A stretch of DNA of 64,000 nucleotides from Gemelliphila palaticanis (GTDB lineage: Bacteria; Bacillota; Bacilli; Staphylococcales; Gemellaceae): contig JACBYF010000005.1 of the NCBI GenBank assembly GCA_013415235.1, positions 29,700 through 93,699 on the forward strand, in the 5' to 3' direction. The notes beneath the pieces are model-generated. The model searched no databases, was not told the origin of the DNA, and was given only the letters and a program-made list of their open reading frames with translations. The translations under genes and the position numbers were made by a program. Within the stretch, counting starts at the first letter, position 1, and each line of letters begins with the position of its first letter. Positions 9,226 to 18,264 of this stretch are shown here, piece by piece.

Positions 9226-9777
9226 GTGGAAAATTTAAGAAAAGATATCGAAAAAGTTTTATTTAGTCATGAAGAAATAGTTATAGCTTCAAAAAGAATA
9301 GCAAAAGAAATAGAAGAAGACTATAAAGATAAAGAAAAAGAGCCAGTACTATTATGTACCTTAAAAGGAGCGCTACCTTTTATGGCTGAACTTATGAAAC
9401 ATATAGATATTCATGTAGTTACAGACTTTATAGATGTTGCTAGTTATCACGGTGGAACAGAATCTACAGGTAGCATAATCTTAAGAAAAGATGTAACTAT
9501 GGATTTAGAAAATAGAGATGTAATAGTAGTAGAAGATATAGTAGACACAGGACGTACACTAAATCATTTACTTAACTATTTAAGAGAGCGTAACGTTAAA
9601 AGTGTTGCGTGTGCATCTTTAGTAGATAAACCAGAAGCACGTTTAGTAGATGTTCAAGCAGAGTATGTAGGAATAGAATCACCAAATGAATTTTTAGTAG
9701 GATTTGGATTAGACTACGAAGAAAAATATAGAAACTTACCTTACATAGGAGTTCTAAAACCAGAAATATATAGTTAA
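9226..9777 (+). CDS. hpt: Hypoxanthine(-guanine) phosphoribosyltransferase
   Basis: 183 aa purine-salvage enzyme that joins hypoxanthine or guanine to PRPP. The PRPP-binding loop is VIVVEDIVDTGRTL (about residues 104-117). The flexible loop SYHGGTESTG and the purine-binding tail VGFGLDYEEKYRNLPYIG are present. It starts at GTG with GAGAGGA upstream. It lies between tilS and ftsH in one operon. Confidence 0.95.
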   Translation: MENLRKDIEKVLFSHEEIVIASKRIAKEIEEDYKDKEKEPVLLCTLKGALPFMAELMKHIDIHVVTDFIDVASYHGGTESTGSIILRKDVTMDLENRDVIVVEDIVDTGRTLNHLLNYLRERNVKSVACASLVDKPEARLVDVQAEYVGIESPNEFLVGFGLDYEEKYRNLPYIGVLKPEIYS

Positions 9778-9801
9778 TAAAAATAGGAGGTTATTCAATA
9801 T

Positions 9802-11892
9802 ATGAATAATAATAGAAAGAATTCTACACTAACTATATTAGCTATGATTTTAGTTTCTTTAGGAATATTTGCATATTTCCAAAAAGATTTTAATACGAGT
9901 GTAGAAAATCTTACGTATACAGAGTTTGTTAAAAAGTACGACAAACAAGAACTTGAAGAAATAGTTATTCAAGAAAGTGAACAAGGTACTATTAATTCTG
10001 TAACAGGTAAAATAAAAAATAGTAATAAAAACTTTAAAGCGACAATATCATCAAACGATAAAAAATTGTGGGATGAATTTAATGAAAAAGCTAAAAATGG
10101 TCAAGTAAATATAAAAGAATTTAAAGCAGCCGAAAAAACTAATCAAATTTTAAGTTTCTTAGGAAGTTTCTTACCATTTATAATAATGATAGGTCTATTA
10201 TTCTTCTTTATGAACCAGATGCAAGGTGGTGGTGGAGGTAAAGTAATGAACTTCCAAAAATCTAAAGCAAGAAAAATAGAAGGCGATGAAGCAAAAGTAA
10301 CATTTGATGATGTTGCAGGTTGCGATGAAGAGAAACAAGAATTAGCAGAAATGGTTGAATTCTTAAAAGATCATCGTAAATTTACGAAAATGGGAGCTAA
10401 AATCCCTAAAGGTGTTTTACTAGAGGGTCCTCCGGGAACAGGTAAAACTTTATTAGCAAGAGCAGTAGCAGGAGAGGCTAAAGTACCATTCTTCTCAATT
10501 TCAGGATCAGACTTCGTAGAGATGTTCGTAGGGGTTGGAGCTAGTCGTGTGCGTGATTTATTCAAAGAAGCTGTAAAAAGTGCTCCATGTATTATCTTTA
10601 TTGATGAGATAGATGCTGTCGGAAGAAAACGTGGAAGTGGAGTAGGTGGAGGAAACGATGAACGTGAACAAACACTTAACCAATTACTAGTTGAAATGGA
10701 CGGTTTCGAAGGAGATAAAGGAATTATAGTTATAGCTGCTACTAACCGAGCAGATGTATTAGATAGTGCTTTAAGAAGACCAGGACGTTTTGATAGACAA
10801 ATTAAAGTTTCAACACCAGATGTAAAAGGTCGTGAAGCTATTCTTAAAGTTCATGCTAAAAATAAACCTTTAGCAAAAGAAGTAGAGTTAAGAAGTATCG
10901 CAGAAAAAACTCCGGGATTCTCTGGGGCAGATTTAGCAAACTTGCTTAATGAAGCGGCTTTACTTGCAGCTCGTGAAAATAAAAAAGAGATTGACAAAGC
11001 TGACTTAGATGAAGCTATGGACAGAGTAATAGGTGGTCCAGCTAAACGTAGTAGAGTTTATACAGAAAAAGAAAAACGTTTAGTAGCTTATCACGAAGCG
11101 GGGCACGCAATAGTAGGTATGGTACTTGATAGTGCTGATAAAGTTCAAAAAGTAACTATAATCCCTCGTGGAGATGCTGGTGGATATAATCTAATGATAC
11201 CAGAAGAAGAAAAATACTTTATGACAAAAACAGATCTTACAGATAAAATTTGTGGTCTTTTAGGTGGTAGAGCAGCAGAACAAATCTTCTTTAATGAAGT
11301 ATCAACAGGAGCTCACAACGACTTTGAGCGAGTAACAGCAATAGCAAGAGCTATGGTTACAGAATACGGTATGAGTGATAAGATAGGGCCAATGCAGTTC
11401 CCTTATAACGATCCTTATACAGGACGTCAATTATCTAGTATAGGTAACTACTCAGAAGAAATATTAAGAGATATAGATTCAGAAGTACGTCGTATAGTAA
11501 CAGAAAACTATTCTAAAGTTTTACATTTAATCGAAACTCATAGAGAAAAATTAGAATTAATAGCACAAACATTAATGAAAGTTGAAACTATTGATAGAAA
11601 AGAAATTGTTTCTCTATACGAATTTGGAAAAATGCCAAACGAATTAGATGAAGAAACAGCAGAAAAATTAGATAAAATAGTAAACAAAAAATACTATGAA
11701 GAATTAGCTAAAGAAAAAGCTAAAAAAGAAGCTGAAAAATCTAAAGAACAAGAAGAATTAGCAGAAGAAGTACAAGAAGAATCAACAGAAGTTGAAGTTT
11801 CAGAAGACAAATCTGAGGTTGTTTCAGAAGATGAATCAGTAGAAGAAAACAAAGAAACAAAAGAAGAAGATAACAAAAAAGCCGAGTTATAA
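9802..11892 (+). CDS. ftsH: ATP-dependent zinc metalloprotease FtsH
   Basis: 696-aa membrane-anchored AAA+ protease that degrades misfolded membrane and regulatory proteins. Two transmembrane segments (about 9-27 and 113-136) flank an external domain. Walker A GPPGTGKT is at 209-216 and Walker B is IIFIDEIDA. The SRH reads [20 protein letters not shown], and the zinc site HEAGH is at 431-435. The C-terminal 60 residues are a Glu/Lys-rich low-complexity tail. AGGAGG precedes the start. An IS element begins six bases past the stop and may have split its terminator. Confidence 0.97.
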   Translation: MNNNRKNSTLTILAMILVSLGIFAYFQKDFNTSVENLTYTEFVKKYDKQELEEIVIQESEQGTINSVTGKIKNSNKNFKATISSNDKKLWDEFNEKAKNGQVNIKEFKAAEKTNQILSFLGSFLPFIIMIGLLFFFMNQMQGGGGGKVMNFQKSKARKIEGDEAKVTFDDVAGCDEEKQELAEMVEFLKDHRKFTKMGAKIPKGVLLEGPPGTGKTLLARAVAGEAKVPFFSISGSDFVEMFVGVGASRVRDLFKEAVKSAPCIIFIDEIDAVGRKRGSGVGGGNDEREQTLNQLLVEMDGFEGDKGIIVIAATNRADVLDSALRRPGRFDRQIKVSTPDVKGREAILKVHAKNKPLAKEVELRSIAEKTPGFSGADLANLLNEAALLAARENKKEIDKADLDEAMDRVIGGPAKRSRVYTEKEKRLVAYHEAGHAIVGMVLDSADKVQKVTIIPRGDAGGYNLMIPEEEKYFMTKTDLTDKICGLLGGRAAEQIFFNEVSTGAHNDFERVTAIARAMVTEYGMSDKIGPMQFPYNDPYTGRQLSSIGNYSEEILRDIDSEVRRIVTENYSKVLHLIETHREKLELIAQTLMKVETIDRKEIVSLYEFGKMPNELDEETAEKLDKIVNKKYYEELAKEKAKKEAEKSKEQEELAEEVQEESTEVEVSEDKSEVVSEDESVEENKETKEEDNKKAEL

Positions 11893-11939
11893 TGTTATGA
11901 ACCCCAAAAGTTGGACAAACCAACTGGAGGGGTTTTATT

Positions 11940-12452
11940 ATGTCAAAATTAACAAGAGAAGAAAAAATAGAAATGTACAAAAAAAGGAAAATAGGAGTAA
12001 CTATTACAAGTTTGTCGAAAGAATATAAAATTAATAAAGAAAATATTGCATACTTAATAAAATTAATAGATTATAATGGAATAGATATACTAAGAAACGG
12101 AAAAAACCGCTATTATGAGCCTCAATTAAAAGAAGAAATAATTAACAGAGTATTGATTGATAAAAAGTCTCTCAGGCAAACGGCTATAGAATATGGCTTA
12201 CTAAATAAAGGGATATTATATAATTGGATTAAAAAATATAAAGAAATGGGTTATAATATAGTTGAGAAACCGAAAGGACGACCTACTATGAAAACAAATA
12301 AACAAATTAAGGAAATTAACCCAAATGACAAAGAAGCTTTACTAAAACAGAAAGAAAAGGAAATACTGTACCTAAAGGCAGAGAATGAATACCTAAAAAA
12401 GTTACATGCTGTAATTCAAGCAAAAGAAAAGCAACAACAGAAGAAAAAGTAA
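11940..12452 (+). CDS. IS3-family transposase OrfA (DNA-binding)
   Basis: 170 aa with two helix-turn-helix regions (about residues 5-50 and 65-105, the latter containing SLRQTAIEYGLLNKGILYNW) and a C-terminal leucine-zipper-like coiled coil (KEALLKQKEKEILYLKAENE). GGAGGGG precedes the ATG. Residues after the frameshift site at 12395-12401 are replaced in the OrfAB fusion. Confidence 0.92.
   Translation: MSKLTREEKIEMYKKRKIGVTITSLSKEYKINKENIAYLIKLIDYNGIDILRNGKNRYYEPQLKEEIINRVLIDKKSLRQTAIEYGLLNKGILYNWIKKYKEMGYNIVEKPKGRPTMKTNKQIKEINPNDKEALLKQKEKEILYLKAENEYLKKLHAVIQAKEKQQQKKK
12395..12401 (+). other. Programmed -1 ribosomal frameshift site of the IS
   Basis: The heptamer A_AAA_AAG is in register with the OrfA codons. 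Slipping back one base enters the orfB frame, which is then open to 13339. This is the standard IS3-family mechanism for making the OrfAB transposase. Confidence 0.8.
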
Positions 12453-13339
12453 CGATAGTATATGAATTACAGCATAAATATCCATTAAATATACTTTTAA
12501 AAATTTCAGGGATAAAACGTTCAACATACTATTATAATATTTCTAAAGTTAATAAAGATATGAAAAATGATGAGATTATGAATAAAATAATTGAAATATT
12601 TTATGAGCATAGTAAACTATACGGATATAGAAGAATAACGTTAGAGCTAGAGAGACAAGGATATAAAGTAAATCACAAAAAAGTACAAAGACTTATGAAA
12701 ATTATGGGCCTTTACGCTAAAGTTCCTAGAGCTAAATATAAGTCATATAAAGGTAACTATAATAATAAATGCAGTAATAGATTATTAGAAAAACAAGAAT
12801 TAGAGAATCATATTATTTATAAGAGAAATTTCAAAACAAATCGATGTAATGAAGTATGGTCTACTGATGTTAGTGAATTTCATATAGCTAGTGGAAAACT
12901 TTATTTATCAACAATAATAGATATACACAATCGAGAAATTGTAGCATATAATATTTCTAAAACACCTAACTATGAGCAAATTAAAGCTATGCTTAATGAA
13001 GCCTTTGAAAGGTTTGATGACTTAGACGATATAATACTACATTCTGATCAGGGCTGGCAATATCAAATGAGAGATTATCAGGAACAATTACAAAATAGAA
13101 ATATCATTCAATCTATGTCTAGAAAAGGCAACTGTTTAGATAATTCACCTATAGAAAACTTCTTTGGAATTATGAAAAATGAGATGTTTTATGGTAACGA
13201 GTATAAGTTTGATAGTTTAGAAGATTTGCGTATAGCTATGGAACATTATATTGAATACTATAATACTAAAAGAATAAGTTTAAAATTAAAAGGACATACT
13301 CCTGTTGAATTCAGAAATATGTCCAATACTAATATTTAA
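12401..13339 (+). CDS. IS3-family transposase OrfB (DDE integrase domain)
   Basis: Catalytic part, probably made as an OrfAB fusion by frameshifting. The first in-frame ATG is at 12560, which alone would give 259 aa. The integrase core shows the DDE triad: first Asp in VWSTDVSEFH, second in ILHSDQGWQYQ, Glu in NSPIENFFGIMKNE. The HTH_21 region upstream (KLYGYRRITLELERQGYKV) is also present, and the IS150-group C-terminus YYNTKRISLKLKGHTPVEFR completes it. No inactivating change is visible. Confidence 0.92.
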   Translation, partial: VTCCNSSKRKATTEEKVTIVYELQHKYPLNILLKISGIKRSTYYYNISKVNKDMKNDEIMNKIIEIFYEHSKLYGYRRITLELERQGYKVNHKKVQRLMKIMGLYAKVPRAKYKSYKGNYNNKCSNRLLEKQELENHIIYKRNFKTNRCNEVWSTDVSEFHIASGKLYLSTIIDIHNREIVAYNISKTPNYEQIKAMLNEAFERFDDLDDIILHSDQGWQYQMRDYQEQLQNRNIIQSMSRKGNCLDNSPIENFFGIMKNEMFYGNEYKFDSLEDLRIAMEHYIEYYNTKRISLKLKGHTPVEFRNMSNTNI

Positions 13340-13372
13340 TTTTTATGTCCAATTAATTGGGGTCATCACATA

Positions 13373-13386
13373 AACTAGGTTTTTTT
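13373..13386 (+). terminator. Right arm of a probable ftsH terminator displaced by the IS
   Basis: AACTAGG (13373-13379) followed by seven T would pair, with one mismatch, with CCGAGTT (11882-11888) at the end of ftsH. With the IS removed the two arms would form a terminator. Arms and T run are seen; the interpretation is inference. Confidence 0.35.
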
Positions 13387-13401
13387 ATTGATTTATAAAG
13401 G

Positions 13402-13617
13402 TTATTTATCTTTGAACTTATAAATATTATTAGGTTTGTTAGAAAATATAGTAATAATATCTATAGTAGTAATTAAATATGTATTGTATTGGAATATTAA
13501 CATAAAAATTAAAGTAACAATATTTATTCCTAAAATAAATTTATTTATTATATAAAATTCTTTTCACACTTTATTAAAAAATTTTTGTTGTTGAAAATAA
13601 AAGTAATCTTTATACAT
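13402..13617 (-). pseudogene. Possible broken small membrane-protein gene
   Basis: A minus-strand frame from ATG 13617 (MYKDYFYFQQQKFF) to TAA at 13402 spans 72 codons and is interrupted only by a TGA at codon 18 (13564-13566), at a place where Trp (TGG) would fit (NKV-stop-KEFYII). The distal part reads as a hydrophobic segment (FILGINIVTLIFML) with a polar Lys-rich tail. There is no ribosome binding site before the ATG. It may be a decayed gene or chance openness in AT-rich DNA. Confidence 0.3.
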
Positions 13618-13743
13618 GTTAGTGTTATAACTATAGATTTTGTTGTTGTTTTTTCATGATATATTTTAATTGTAAACTAAATGCATTATAGAAGTAAATT
13701 TTTATTTTATAATACATGTCTTATTGCCAAGGGGGAATTTATT

Positions 13744-13932
13744 ATGAAAAGTAAGGTATTAAAATTGAATGTGTTAGCTGTGTTATTGCTTATAGTTGCT
13801 ATGTATTTTTATTTATATACAGATAAAAACCACATAGGTTTAATATTTAATTTAATGATGATTCCACTATATTACGAAGATAAAAAGTTAAAAAATGAAG
13901 AAAAAATAACTAAAGAAGATGACTGTTTTTAG
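13744..13932 (+). CDS. Small membrane protein, unknown function
   Basis: 62 aa from ATG 13744 (MKSKVLKLNV), which has AAGGGGGAA 7 nt upstream. An in-frame ATG at 13681 lacks a ribosome binding site. Two hydrophobic segments (about 7-23 and 29-42) are followed by a charged tail (EDKKLKNEEKITKEDD). No family is recognised. A terminator overlaps its stop codon. Confidence 0.6.
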   Translation: MKSKVLKLNVLAVLLLIVAMYFYLYTDKNHIGLIFNLMMIPLYYEDKKLKNEEKITKEDDCF

Positions 13933-13945
13933 TCATCTTTTTTAT
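13916..13945 (+). terminator. Rho-independent terminator
   Basis: AAGATGACT-GTTTTT-AGTCATCTT followed by a T run. The stem includes the last codons and stop of the small membrane-protein gene. Confidence 0.85.
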
Positions 13946-14076
13946 TTTAATTAGTTTACTTGTATAATAGATTTTGAATATTAATTACTATATTTTATTT
14001 AATATCTCTAATCCCCCAACCTTGTAAATGAAAATTTTTCATAGTAAAATTAAAATATTATAATTAGGAGTTAGTT

Positions 14077-15510
14077 ATGGATAAAATTAAATTTTATAGA
14101 GAAAAATTTAGAGATTTTGCGAATAAAAATAATATAAATATAACCCAGGAAATATTAGAAATATTTAAAAATGATGATTTAGAACTAATTTATAATGAAT
14201 TAAAAAAACTTAATAAGAATAGTTTAAATGATTATTTGGAACTTATTTGTGAAGATTTGATAATTAATGGTATTTCTAAAATCGAGCGTAGTGGAATGAA
14301 GTTAGGACTTCATAGAATGGAAGAAATTTTAAAACTTTTTGGCAATCCTGAAAAAAAATTAAAAGTAATTCATATAGCAGGTACTAATGGCAAAGGGTCA
14401 GTAAGTTCTTATTTGCGAACAGTTTTAAGTCAAAAATATAAAGTTGGTATGTATTCTAGTCCTGGAATGATAAGTTTTAATGACAGAATTAGAATAAATG
14501 ATGACTTTATAACTTATCAAGAAATGTATAGTTTATATAAAAATGTATGGGATAAGTGGCTAGAAAATAACCCTAACAGCAACGATAATTTATCTTTCTT
14601 TGAAATATTGACGGTAGTTTCTTTAATTTACTTCGAAAAAAATAATGTTGATTTTGTAATAATGGAAGTAGGGTTAGGTGGTCGTTATGATGGAACTAAT
14701 ATTTTTGCGAAAAAAGAATTGTCGATAATAACGAAGATAGGTTTAGATCATACTGATATTTTAGGAGATACTTTAGAGAAAATAGCCTATGAAAAAGCAG
14801 GTATAATTCAACAATATGATGAAGTAATATGTTATCCTGCTAAACGAGAAGTTTTGGATGTTATCTCTAATGTAGCAAAAGAAAAAAATGCGAATATGAC
14901 AATTTTAAATAGTAATGATATAAAAGATTACAATTTATTTGCGAAATATAGTGTCTTTTCTTACAAAGATTATAATAATCTAAAGATAAAAATGTTAGGA
15001 GAACATCAAATATACAATGCTTGTTTATCGCTACTAGCCCTAGAAAATATGCAAAAAAGAAATATTATTAATTTAACTGATGACCAAATAAGAAAAGGTA
15101 TAGAAAATACTGTTTGGTCAGGAAGATTAGAATGGCTAACTGACAATATTTTAATAGATGGAGCTCACAATATAGACGGGGTAACTAGTCTTATAAATTA
15201 TTTAGAAAAACAAAAATATAAAAAGTTAAAAATTTTATTAGGAATTTTAACGGATAAAGATTATAAAGAAATGATTACGATACTAGAAAATTTAGATGCC
15301 AACTTTTACTTAACAAAAGTTCCGATAGAAATAAAAAAATCATCAACAGAAGATTTGAAAAATAGCTTTGTAAAAAAAGTAGAGGTTATAGATGATTATA
15401 AAGAAGCTGTAACTACTATATTAAAAGATTTAAAGCAAGATGAAATTTTATTAATAACAGGGTCACTATATTTAATATCTGCAGTAAGAAAATTTATATT
15501 AGAAAATTAG
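14077..15510 (+). CDS. folC: Folylpolyglutamate synthase / dihydrofolate synthase
   Basis: 477 aa Mur-ligase-type enzyme that adds glutamate to folates. The P-loop IHIAGTNGKGSVSSYLR lies at about residues 98-114. Also seen: MEVGLGGRYDGTNIF, the KAGI segment in AYEKAGIIQ, and the ligase signature ILIDGAHNIDGV. The family core normally begins a few residues before the LGLHRMEEIL motif. Here about 55 extra residues, charged and helical, precede it, so the protein is longer than usual. AGGAG precedes the ATG. It is followed by folP after 9 nt, forming a folate operon. Confidence 0.93.
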   Translation: MDKIKFYREKFRDFANKNNINITQEILEIFKNDDLELIYNELKKLNKNSLNDYLELICEDLIINGISKIERSGMKLGLHRMEEILKLFGNPEKKLKVIHIAGTNGKGSVSSYLRTVLSQKYKVGMYSSPGMISFNDRIRINDDFITYQEMYSLYKNVWDKWLENNPNSNDNLSFFEILTVVSLIYFEKNNVDFVIMEVGLGGRYDGTNIFAKKELSIITKIGLDHTDILGDTLEKIAYEKAGIIQQYDEVICYPAKREVLDVISNVAKEKNANMTILNSNDIKDYNLFAKYSVFSYKDYNNLKIKMLGEHQIYNACLSLLALENMQKRNIINLTDDQIRKGIENTVWSGRLEWLTDNILIDGAHNIDGVTSLINYLEKQKYKKLKILLGILTDKDYKEMITILENLDANFYLTKVPIEIKKSSTEDLKNSFVKKVEVIDDYKEAVTTILKDLKQDEILLITGSLYLISAVRKFILEN

Positions 15511-15519
15511 AGGATAAAA

Positions 15520-16323
15520 ATGAATAAACTACAAAAATTAATAAAAGAAAAAAAGTATTTAATAATGGGTATATTAAACTTCACACCTGATTCATTTTCT
15601 GATGGTGGAGATTTTTTTGGTAAAGAATTAGCGCTTAATCAAGTAGCAGAAATGATAAATAATGGTTCTAGTATAATAGATATAGGTGCAGAGTCAACAC
15701 GTCCAGGTGCAGAGAAAGTAAGTGTCGAAGAAGAAATAGCAAGATTAAAAACTATCCTTCCAGAAGTTAGAGAAAAGTTTCCGGATATTTTAATAAGTAT
15801 AGATACATACAAAAAAGAAGTAGCAGAGTTTGCTTTAGAAAACGGAGTAGATATACTAAATGATGTTTATGGAGCTAAAGGTAATGATATGGCAGAAGTT
15901 GCTGCAAAATATAATGTACCTATAATAGTTATGCACAACGGAGCAACAAAAAAAGGTAATGAAATAAAAAGTTTAATAGCAGATTTAGAAGAAAGTATAA
16001 ATATTTGTTTAACATCAGGAGTTAAAAAAGAAAATATAATAGTAGATCCGGGAATAGGATTTGGTAAAGATGCAGAGAAGAATTTAATAATAACTAGAGA
16101 ATTAGAGAAATTAAGTTCTTTAGGTTGTGAAATACTTTATGCAGCTAGTAGAAAGAGAACAACAGATTACATTTTAGGGGGGAATACAAATCCTAAAGAT
16201 AGGGATGTAGTAAGTGCTACTTTATCACTAGAGGCAATAAGAAAAGGTGCTAAAATAGTTAGAGTTCATAATGTAAAAGTTATGGATGATATGATAAAGA
16301 CTTATAAATTTTTAAATAAATAA
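15520..16323 (+). CDS. folP: Dihydropteroate synthase
   Basis: 267 aa. It condenses p-aminobenzoate with hydroxymethyl-dihydropterin diphosphate and is the sulfonamide target. Signature 1 is ILNFTPDSFSDGG (residues 18-30), signature 2 IDIGAESTRPGAEKVS, plus ILNDVYGA, VMHNGA, and DPGIGFGKDAEKNL. The substrate loop reads AASRKRTTDYI, where many homologues have G-x-S-R-K-S. No insertion near the sulfonamide-binding loops is obvious. It ends in a strong terminator. Confidence 0.96.
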   Translation: MNKLQKLIKEKKYLIMGILNFTPDSFSDGGDFFGKELALNQVAEMINNGSSIIDIGAESTRPGAEKVSVEEEIARLKTILPEVREKFPDILISIDTYKKEVAEFALENGVDILNDVYGAKGNDMAEVAAKYNVPIIVMHNGATKKGNEIKSLIADLEESINICLTSGVKKENIIVDPGIGFGKDAEKNLIITRELEKLSSLGCEILYAASRKRTTDYILGGNTNPKDRDVVSATLSLEAIRKGAKIVRVHNVKVMDDMIKTYKFLNK

Positions 16324-16331
16324 TATAAATT

Positions 16332-16375
16332 AAAAGCTATAAAGGTGAATTTTTAAGTTTACTTTTATAGCTTTT
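16332..16375. terminator. Terminator after folP
   Basis: Perfect 12-bp stem AAAAGCTATAAA / TTTATAGCTTTT separated by 20 nt, with T-rich flank. Confidence 0.8.
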
Positions 16376-16417
16376 ATATGTATAATTTAATATTATATTC
16401 AAACTTTAGGAGGGGAA

Positions 16418-17344
16418 ATGAAGAAATTCAAGAAAATATTAATAAGTTTATTTTTAATGGTGTTTATAGCTTTAGGATTTGTAGGGAATTATTTTTATAA
16501 TTTTGCGTTAAATCCAAAAGTAGATAAATCATCAATAGTTAGTCAAGATAGTGATGGAGTAGTAGATGAGTATTTTGAAACTTCTAAAAAATGGTTTAAT
16601 GACAACAAAAAAGAATTAAATATGAAATCCGTAACTCAAAGTGAACTTACAGGCTATCTTTTTGAAAATAATAAAAGTAAAAAGTTTGTAGTGGTAGTTC
16701 ATGGTTATACTAGTAGTGCAGAAAATATGGCTACCTATATAAAAAGTTTTTACGACTTAGGTTATAATGTATTTGCGCCAGATTTACTTGCACATGGAAA
16801 AAGTCAAGGCGATTTTTATACTATGGGAGGTATTGATTCTGAAGACTTAGCTAATTGGATAAAGAAAATTTCAGAAGAAAATAATAAACCTGATATAGCT
16901 CTTTTTGGTATTAGTATGGGAGCAGCAACAGTTATGAATGTTTTAGATAATAATTTACCTATTAATGTAAAGGTTGTTATGGAAGATAGTGGTTATGTTG
17001 ATTTAGATAAGCAGTTTAAATATCAGCTGAAAAAACTTTTTGGGTTACCGTCTTTTCCTATTATTAATTCTGCTAGTACAGTTGCAAAAATTAGAGCAGG
17101 ATACTTTATATCTGATGTAAATGCAACTGATGCTTTAAAAAATAATAAGTTACCTATGTTAATTTTGCACGGAGAGCAGGACGGTTTTGTCCCTTTTGAA
17201 CACGCCAAAGATGCTTATGAATTAGTTAGTTCAAAAAAAGAATTTCATAGTTTTAAAGATGCTAAACATGTTAAAGCAGAGAGAATGTATCGAGAACAAT
17301 ATTGGAATATAGTGTCTAGATTTTTAGATGAAAATTTTAAGTAA
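16418..17344 (+). CDS. Membrane-anchored alpha/beta hydrolase
   Basis: 308 aa. An N-terminal hydrophobic segment (residues 8-28) acts as signal anchor, placing the enzyme outside the membrane. The oxyanion region is VVHGYTSSAENM. The nucleophile elbow GISMGA holds the Ser. The acid Asp lies in LHGEQDGFVPFEHA and the His in KDAKHVKAE, so the triad looks complete. It belongs to the broad DUF1749/serine aminopeptidase-like group of Firmicutes hydrolases; the substrate is unknown. AGGAGGGG precedes the start. It stands alone between folP and a separate small gene. Confidence 0.85.
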   Translation: MKKFKKILISLFLMVFIALGFVGNYFYNFALNPKVDKSSIVSQDSDGVVDEYFETSKKWFNDNKKELNMKSVTQSELTGYLFENNKSKKFVVVVHGYTSSAENMATYIKSFYDLGYNVFAPDLLAHGKSQGDFYTMGGIDSEDLANWIKKISEENNKPDIALFGISMGAATVMNVLDNNLPINVKVVMEDSGYVDLDKQFKYQLKKLFGLPSFPIINSASTVAKIRAGYFISDVNATDALKNNKLPMLILHGEQDGFVPFEHAKDAYELVSSKKEFHSFKDAKHVKAERMYREQYWNIVSRFLDENFK

Positions 17345-17374
17345 TAGTGTATAATTAAATGCTTGTATACAAAA

Positions 17375-17403
17375 TTGACAGAAGTTTTTTTAAGTTATAA
17401 AAT
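17375..17403 (+). promoter_or_regulatory. Sigma-A promoter upstream of small membrane protein
   Basis: Consensus -35 TTGACA (17375-17380), 17-nt spacer, -10 TAAAAT (17398-17403), 39 nt before the ATG. One of the strongest promoters in the window. Confidence 0.8.
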
Positions 17404-17442
17404 AAAAGTATAAGTAATTATATATTTTAGGGGGAAGTTTTT

Positions 17443-17658
17443 ATGAGTTTAATTAAAATGAAAGATGACTTAGATTTTCAAAATCTTAGTTTGTACACTA
17501 GAGTAAAGTTATTATGTGGTGCGATAATTTTAGTTTTAATAATATTTTTATCTGTAAAATATTTAGAAAATATTACTGTAATATCTGTTGTAACTATTTT
17601 CTCTATACTAATTTATTCTGTTTTTAGTTATATTGTATTAAGTAAGGAAAATAAATAA
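17443..17658 (+). CDS. Small two-helix membrane protein, unknown function
   Basis: 71 aa with a polar N-terminus (residues 1-22) and two hydrophobic helices (about 25-40 and 45-65). It has AGGGGGAAG upstream, a consensus promoter and its own terminator, so it is a monocistronic, well-expressed gene. No family is recognised. Confidence 0.75.
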   Translation: MSLIKMKDDLDFQNLSLYTRVKLLCGAIILVLIIFLSVKYLENITVISVVTIFSILIYSVFSYIVLSKENK

Positions 17659-17663
17659 TTATT

Positions 17664-17700
17664 AAAGTTGTTAATTTAAATATTAGCAACTTTTATTTTT
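17664..17700 (+). terminator. Terminator after small membrane-protein gene
   Basis: AAAGTTG ... CAACTTT with additional TTAAT/ATTAG pairing inside, followed by TTATTTTT. Confidence 0.75.
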
Positions 17701-17725
17701 TGAAGGGATTATTTTGGGTTATATA

Positions 17726-17734
17726 TGGTATAAT
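17726..17734 (+). promoter_or_regulatory. Extended -10 promoter of ion-channel gene
   Basis: TG-G-TATAAT, 31 nt before the ATG; no good -35, as is usual for extended -10 promoters. Confidence 0.55.
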
Positions 17735-17765
17735 TAACATCATAAAATTTATTAAGAGGTGAGTT

Positions 17766-18113
17766 ATGTTAACATTTTGGTTGCAATTTAGAAGAACGTT
17801 AAAAGTTTTCTTATCTATATTAAAAGACCCTAGTGCTAGAAGTATTATGTTTTTAACTTTATTTACTTTATTTTCTGGGACACTATTTTACTCTAAAGTA
17901 GAGGGTATGGCTACACTAGATGCATTATATTTTTCTTTTACTACATTAACAACTATAGGATATGGTGATTTTTATCCTGTAACGGCAATAGGTAAGATTT
18001 TTACTATGCTTTATGCAGTTATTGGCTTGGGGGTTATGGCTTCTTTTATAGGAGTTGTAGTTAGTCATTTTATAGAAATGAACAAAGAAAAGTCGAAAGA
18101 AAATAAAAAATAG
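17766..18113 (+). CDS. Two-helix K+ channel (Ion_trans_2 family)
   Basis: 115-aa minimal potassium channel subunit, expected to form tetramers in the membrane. It has a first helix at about 27-43, a pore helix, then the selectivity filter TIGYGD (residues 63-68), and a second helix at about 78-103. The tail is short and basic. There is no RCK/TrkA regulatory domain, so gating is by an unknown means. GAGGTGAG precedes the ATG. It has its own promoter and terminator. Confidence 0.92.
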   Translation: MLTFWLQFRRTLKVFLSILKDPSARSIMFLTLFTLFSGTLFYSKVEGMATLDALYFSFTTLTTIGYGDFYPVTAIGKIFTMLYAVIGLGVMASFIGVVVSHFIEMNKEKSKENKK

Positions 18114-18143
18114 TGGTATGAAAAATTCATTACCACTATTTTT
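18111..18143 (+). terminator. Terminator overlapping channel stop codon
   Basis: TAGTGGTA ... TACCACTA with further TGAA/TTCA pairing (one unpaired base) followed by five T. Confidence 0.8.
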
Positions 18144-18264
18144 AATTAATATGCCCAACTATTCTATTATACCATTAATTTTCGCTTAATATAAGACTTG
18201 TTTTTTATTTTTTTTTTGATAATATATTATAAAAAATAATGTATTATTAATTTTTAAAGGAACA

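Larger units (their letters stand above)
11898..13365 (+). mobile_element. Complete IS3-family (IS150-like) insertion sequence
   Basis: About 1.47 kb with imperfect terminal inverted repeats: left TGAACCCCAAAAGTTGGACA (11898-11917), right (reverse complement) TGACCCCAATTAATTGGACA (13346-13365). Similarity continues outward for six more bases (ATGTTA / ATGTGA), so the true ends could be 11892 and 13371. It carries orfA and orfB in -1 relation with a canonical slippery heptamer. No clear target-site duplication was found at either choice of ends. It looks intact and potentially active. Confidence 0.9.

Noticed and set aside
11741..11980. Minus-strand frame with long Leu runs over the ftsH end and IS left end
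   Set aside because: It is the mirror of the Glu/Lys-rich ftsH tail; composition explains it.
13564..13566. TGA read as tryptophan
   Set aside because: Nothing else in the window needs this; all certain genes use TGG for Trp, so a broken small gene is simpler.
13681..13743. N-terminal extension of the 62-aa membrane protein
   Set aside because: The upstream ATG lacks a ribosome binding site, while AAGGGGGAA precedes ATG 13744.
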